31,902 nucleotides of DNA, taken from positions 15,400,453 through 15,432,354 of the forward strand of contig NC_049985.1 of the NCBI RefSeq assembly GCF_000003815.2. The letters run 5' to 3'. Position 1 is the first letter of the stretch; each line of letters opens with the position of its first letter. A model generated the notes under the pieces. That model searched no databases, was not told the DNA's origin, and saw only the letters and a program-made list of their open reading frames with translations. Both the position numbers and the translations under genes were made by a program. Source of the stretch: Branchiostoma floridae. Its lineage: Eukaryota > Chordata > Leptocardii > Amphioxiformes > Branchiostomatidae. Positions 27,664 to 31,902 of this stretch are shown here, piece by piece.

Positions 27664-30600
27664 TTGTTTTTGGAACACAGCCTGTCTCGCGGTTGCGCCT
27701 AAACAGAGTCCGCATACTGAAGAATATCTCGAGAAGGAAGTATCCGAAGATTTTGCAGTTTTCATCTCTCAATTCCTCACTATGCAACCTTTCCAAAGAT
27801 ACTTAGCTTGCCAGGCCGGAACTTAAAGCCTAAGCTACAAACGCGTTCTTAAGTCATCACCCTACCCGTTGCCGTGACAGGCTGTGTTCCAAAAACAAGC
27901 TCGCGGTTGCGCCTAAACAGAGTCCGCATACTCAAGAATATCTCGAGAAGGAAGTATCCAAAGATTTTGCGGTTTTCATCTCTCAATTCCTCACTATGCA
28001 ACCTTTCCAATAATACCAAGCTTGCCAGGCCGGAACTTAAAGCCTAAGCTACAAACGCGTTCTTAAGTCATCACCCTACCCGTTGTCATGACTAGGCGGT
28101 GTTCCAAAAACAAGCTCACGGTTGCGCCTAAACAGAGTCCGCATACTCAAGAATATCTCGAGAAGAAAGTATCCGAAGATTTTGCGGTTTTCATCTTTCA
28201 ATTTCTCACTATGCAACCTTTCCAATAATACCAAGCTTGCCAGGCCGGAACTTAAAGCCTAAGCTACAAACGCGTTCTTAAGTCATCACCCTACCCGTTG
28301 CCGTGACAGGCTGTGTTCCAAAAACAAGCTGGCGGTTGCGCCTAAACAGAGTCCGCATACTGAAGAATATCTCGAGAAGGAAGTATCCGAAGATTTTGCA
28401 GTTTTCATCTCTCAATTCCTCACTATGCAACCTTTCCAAGATACCAAGCTTGCCAGGCCGGAACTTAAAGCCTAAGCTACAAACGCGTTCTTAAGTCATC
28501 ACCCTACCCTTTGTCATTACTAGGCGGCGTTCCAAAAACAAGCTCGCGGTTGCGCCTAAACAAAGTCCGCATACTCAAGAATATCTCGAGAAGGAAGTAT
28601 CCGAAGATTTTGCGGTTTTCATCTCTCAATTCCTCACTATGCAACCTTTCCAAAGATACCAAGCTTGCCAGGCCGGAACTTAAAGCCTAAGCTACAAACG
28701 CGTTCTTAAGTCATCAACCTACCCGTTGCCGTGACAGGCTGTGTTCCAAAAACAAGCTGGCGGTGGCGCCTAAACAGAGTCCGCATACTCAAGAATATCT
28801 CGAGAAGGAAGTATCCGAAGATTTTGCAGTTTTCATCTCTCAATTCCTCACTATGCAACCTTTCCAAAGATACCAAGCTTGCCAGGCCGGAACTTAAAGC
28901 CTAAGCTACAAACGCGTTCTTAAGTCATGCATCACCCTACCCGTTGCCGTAACAGGCTGTGTTCCAAAAACAAGCTCGCGGTTGCGCCTAAACAGAGTCC
29001 GCATACTCAAGAATATCTCGAGAAGAAAGTATCCGAAGATTTTGCGGTTTTCATCTCTCAATTCCTCACTATGCAACCTTTCCAATAATACCAAGCTTGC
29101 CAGGCCCGGAACTTTAAGCCCTAAGCTACCAACGCAGTTCTTAAGTCACCACCCCTACCCGTTGTCATGACTAGGCGGTGTTCCAAAAACAAGCTCGCGG
29201 TTGCGCCTAAACAGAGTCCGCATACTCAAGAATATCTCGAGAAGGAAGTATCCGAAGATTTTGCGGTTTTCATGTCTCAATTCCTCACTATGCGACCTTT
29301 CCAATAATACCAAGCTTGCCAGGCCGGAACTTAAAGCCTAAGCTACAAACGCGTTCTTAAGTCATCACCCTACCCGTTGCCGTGACAGCCTGTGTTCCAA
29401 AAACAAGCTCGCGGTTGCGCCTAAACAGAGTCCGCATACTCAAGAATATCTCGAGAAGGAAGTATCCGAAGATTTTGGGGTTTTCATCTCTCATTTCCTC
29501 ACTATGCAACCTTTCCAAAGATACCAAGCTTGCCAGGCCGGAACTTAAAGCCTAAGCTAAAAACGCGTTCTTAAGTCATCACCCTACCCGTTGTCATGAC
29601 TAGGCGGTGTTCCAAAAACAAGCTCGCGGTTGCGCCTAAACAAAGTCCGCATACTCAAGAATATCTCGAGAAGGAAGTATCCGAAGATTTTGCGGTTTTC
29701 ATCTCTCAATTCCTCACTATGCAACCTTTCCAAAAATACCAAGCTTGCCAGGCCGGAACTTAAAGCCTAAGCTACAAACGCGTTCTTAAGTCATCACCCT
29801 ACCCGTTGCCGTAACAGGCTGTGTTCCAAAAACAAGCTGGCGGTGGCGCCTAAACAGAGTCCGCATACTCAAGAATATCTCGAGAAGGAAGTATCCGAAG
29901 ATTTTGCGGTTTTCATCTCTCAATTCCTCACTATGCAACCTTTCCAAAGATACCAAGCTTGCCAGGCCGGAACTTAAAGCCTAAGCTACAAACACGTTCT
30001 TAAGTCATCAACCTACCCGTTGTCATGACTAGGCGGTGTTCCAAAAACAAGCTCGCGGTTGCGCCTAAACAGAGTCCGCATACTCAAGAATATCTCGAGA
30101 AGGAAGTATCCGAAGATTTTGCGGTTTTCATCTCTCAATTCCTCACTATGCAACCTTTCCAAAGATGCCAAGCTTGCCAGGCCGGAACTTAAAGCCTAAG
30201 CTACAAACGCGTTCTTAAGTCATCAACCTACCCGTTGCCGTGACAGGCTGTGTTCCAAAAACAAGCTGGCGGTGGCGCCTAAACAGAGTCCGCATACTCA
30301 AGAATATCTCGAGAAGGAAGTATCCGAAGATTTTGCGGTTTTCATCTCTCAATTCCTCACTATGCAACCTTTCCAAAGATACCAAGCTTGCCAGGCCGGA
30401 ACTTAAAGCCTAAGCTACAAACGCGTTCTTAAGTCATGCATCACCCTACCCGTTGCCGTAACAGGCTGTGTTCCAAAAACAAGCTCGCGGTTGCGCCTAA
30501 ACAGAGTCCGCATACTCAAGAATATCTCGAGAAGAAAGTATCCGAAGATTTTGCGGTTTTCATCTCTCAATTCCTCACTATGCAACCTTTCCAATAATAC

Positions 30601-31902
30601 CAAGCTTGCCAGGCCGGAACTTAAAGCCTAAGCTACAAACGCGTTCTTATGTCATCACCCTACCCGTTGTCATGACTACGCGGTGTTCCAAAAACAAGCT
30701 CGCGGTTGCGCCCTAACAGAGTCCGCATACTCAAGAATATCTCGAGAAGGAAGTATCCGAAGATTTTGCGGTTTTCATCTCTCAATTCCTCACTATGCAA
30801 CCTTTCCAAAGATACCAAGCTTACCAGGCCGGAACTTAAAGCCTAAGCTACAAACGCGTTCTTAAGTCACCACCCTACCCGTTGTCATGACTAGGCGGTG
30901 TTCCAAAAACAAGCTCGCGGTTGCGCCTAAACAGAGTACGCATACTCAAGAATATCTCGAGAAGGAAGTATCCGAAGATTTTGCGGTTTTCATCTTTCAA
31001 TTCCTCACTATGCAACCTTTCCAAAGATACCAAGCTTGCCAGGCCGGAACTTAAAGCCTAAGCTACAAACGCGTTCTTAAGTCATCACCCTACCCGTTGT
31101 CATGACTAGGCGGTGTTCCAAAAACAAGCTCGCGGTTGCGCCTAAACAGAGTCCGCATACTCAAGAATATCTCGAGAAGGAAGTATCCGAAGATTTTGCG
31201 GTTTTCATCTCTCAATTCCTCACTATGCAACCTTTCCAAAGATACCAAGCTTGCCAGGCCGGAACTTAAAGCCTAAGCTACAAACACGTTCTTAAGTCAT
31301 CACCCTACCCGTTGCCGTAACAGGCTGTGTTCCAAAAACAAGCTGGCGGTGGCGCCTAAACAGAGTCCGCATACTCAAGAATATCTCGAGAAGGAAGTAT
31401 CCGAAGATTTTGCGGTTTTCATCTCTCAATTCCTCACTATGCAACCTTTCCAATAATACCAAGCTTGCCAGGCCGGAACTTAAAGCCTAAGCTACAAACG
31501 CGTTCTTAAGTCATCACCCTACCCGTTGTCATGACTACGCGGTGTTCCAAAAACAAGCTCGCGGTTGCGCCTTAACAGAGTCCGCATACTCAAGAATATC
31601 TCGAGAAGGAAGTATCCGAAGATTTTGCGGTTTTCATATCTCAATTCCTCACTATGCAACCTTTCCAAAGATACCAAGCTTGCCAGGCCGGAACTTAAAG
31701 CCTAAGCTACAAACGCGTTCTTAAGTCATGCATCACCCTACCCGTTGCCGTAACAGGCTGTGTTCCAAAAACAAGCTCGCGGTTGCGCCTAAACAGAGTC
31801 CGCATATCCACCTTGGATAATACTCGTTAATCATGTTCCGAAGATTTTCCGGTTTTCATATCTCAATTTCTCACTATGCAACCTTTCCAAAGATACCCAG
31901 CT
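27664..31902. repeat. 214-bp satellite array, about 20 units, reaching the right edge
   Basis: Units run ctcgcggttgcgcctaaac, aagaatatctcgagaagg, gattttgcggttttcatc, ctcactatgcaacctttcc, gccaggccggaactt, then acaaacgcgttcttaagtca. Starts are 214-219 bases apart from 27686 on. Two junction types mostly alternate: gccgtgacaggctgtgttcc (A) and gtcatgactaggcggtgttcc-like (B). Longer blocks repeat too: 28906-29094 recurs at 30415-30603. The last unit (from about 31807) is rearranged. The first unit is flanked on its left by a 21-base exact inverted copy of the A junction (27664-27684 against 27878-27898). Confidence 0.95.

Noticed and set aside
28303-31724. 60-62-codon ORFs repeated through the satellite
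   Set aside because: Their conservation is explained by unit homogeneity; frames break at unit variants and show no promoter or domain.
27664-31902. CRISPR-like array
   Set aside because: Units of 214 bp are uniform throughout with no unique spacers, in a eukaryotic genome; it is a satellite.

Overview
This is eukaryotic genomic DNA: genes split by GT/AG introns, long repeat-filled spacers, many microsatellites and one 100-base assembly gap (9866-9965). The two tetratricopeptide-type genes and the repeat types resemble what I recall from lancelet (Branchiostoma) genomes. A cephalochordate is my best guess, but that rests on memory, not a search.

Layout. (1) 1-3140, minus strand: the first five coding exons of a multi-exon helical-repeat (TPR-like) gene, running off the left edge. 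All four splice junctions keep one reading frame, giving 400 visible residues. (2) 3141-7500: gene-poor, with a 542-bp terminal-inverted-repeat (TIR) element, a 959-bp element with 36-bp TIRs, a 127-bp hairpin element and copies of a dispersed repeat. (3) 7527-11254, minus strand: a complete four-coding-exon eIF5A-like gene encoding 171 residues. It is unusual in having a signal-peptide-like N terminus and an altered hypusine loop. Its second coding intron holds three tandem copies of the exon 2 end with its splice donor. (4) 11260-13760: two unassigned candidate exons, a dispersed repeat and an 18-bp minisatellite interrupted by a 210-bp inverted-repeat element. (5) 13760-17100: no gene seen, two hairpin elements. 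(6) 17115-17480, minus strand: a possible small membrane-protein gene or relic with a GC box, an in-frame TGA and a poly(A) signal. (7) 18218-21133, minus strand: an intronless 971-codon ORF with part of a GlnD/DUF294-like nucleotidyltransferase region and 15 TPR units of 44 residues. A TIR element (21160-22243) lies 27 bp upstream of its ATG. (8) 22250-27660: dispersed and tandem repeats with two weak ORFs. (9) 27664-31902: about 20 units of a 214-bp satellite, whose first unit keeps both arms of a perfect inverted repeat, as if the array grew from a TIR element.

The genes do not look like a pathway. The strongest candidate for something undescribed is the eIF5A-like gene: a translation-factor fold with a predicted export signal and a changed modification loop. 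Next are the duplicated splice donors in its intron, the satellite that seems to derive from a TIR element, and the transposon abutting the nucleotidyltransferase-TPR ORF.
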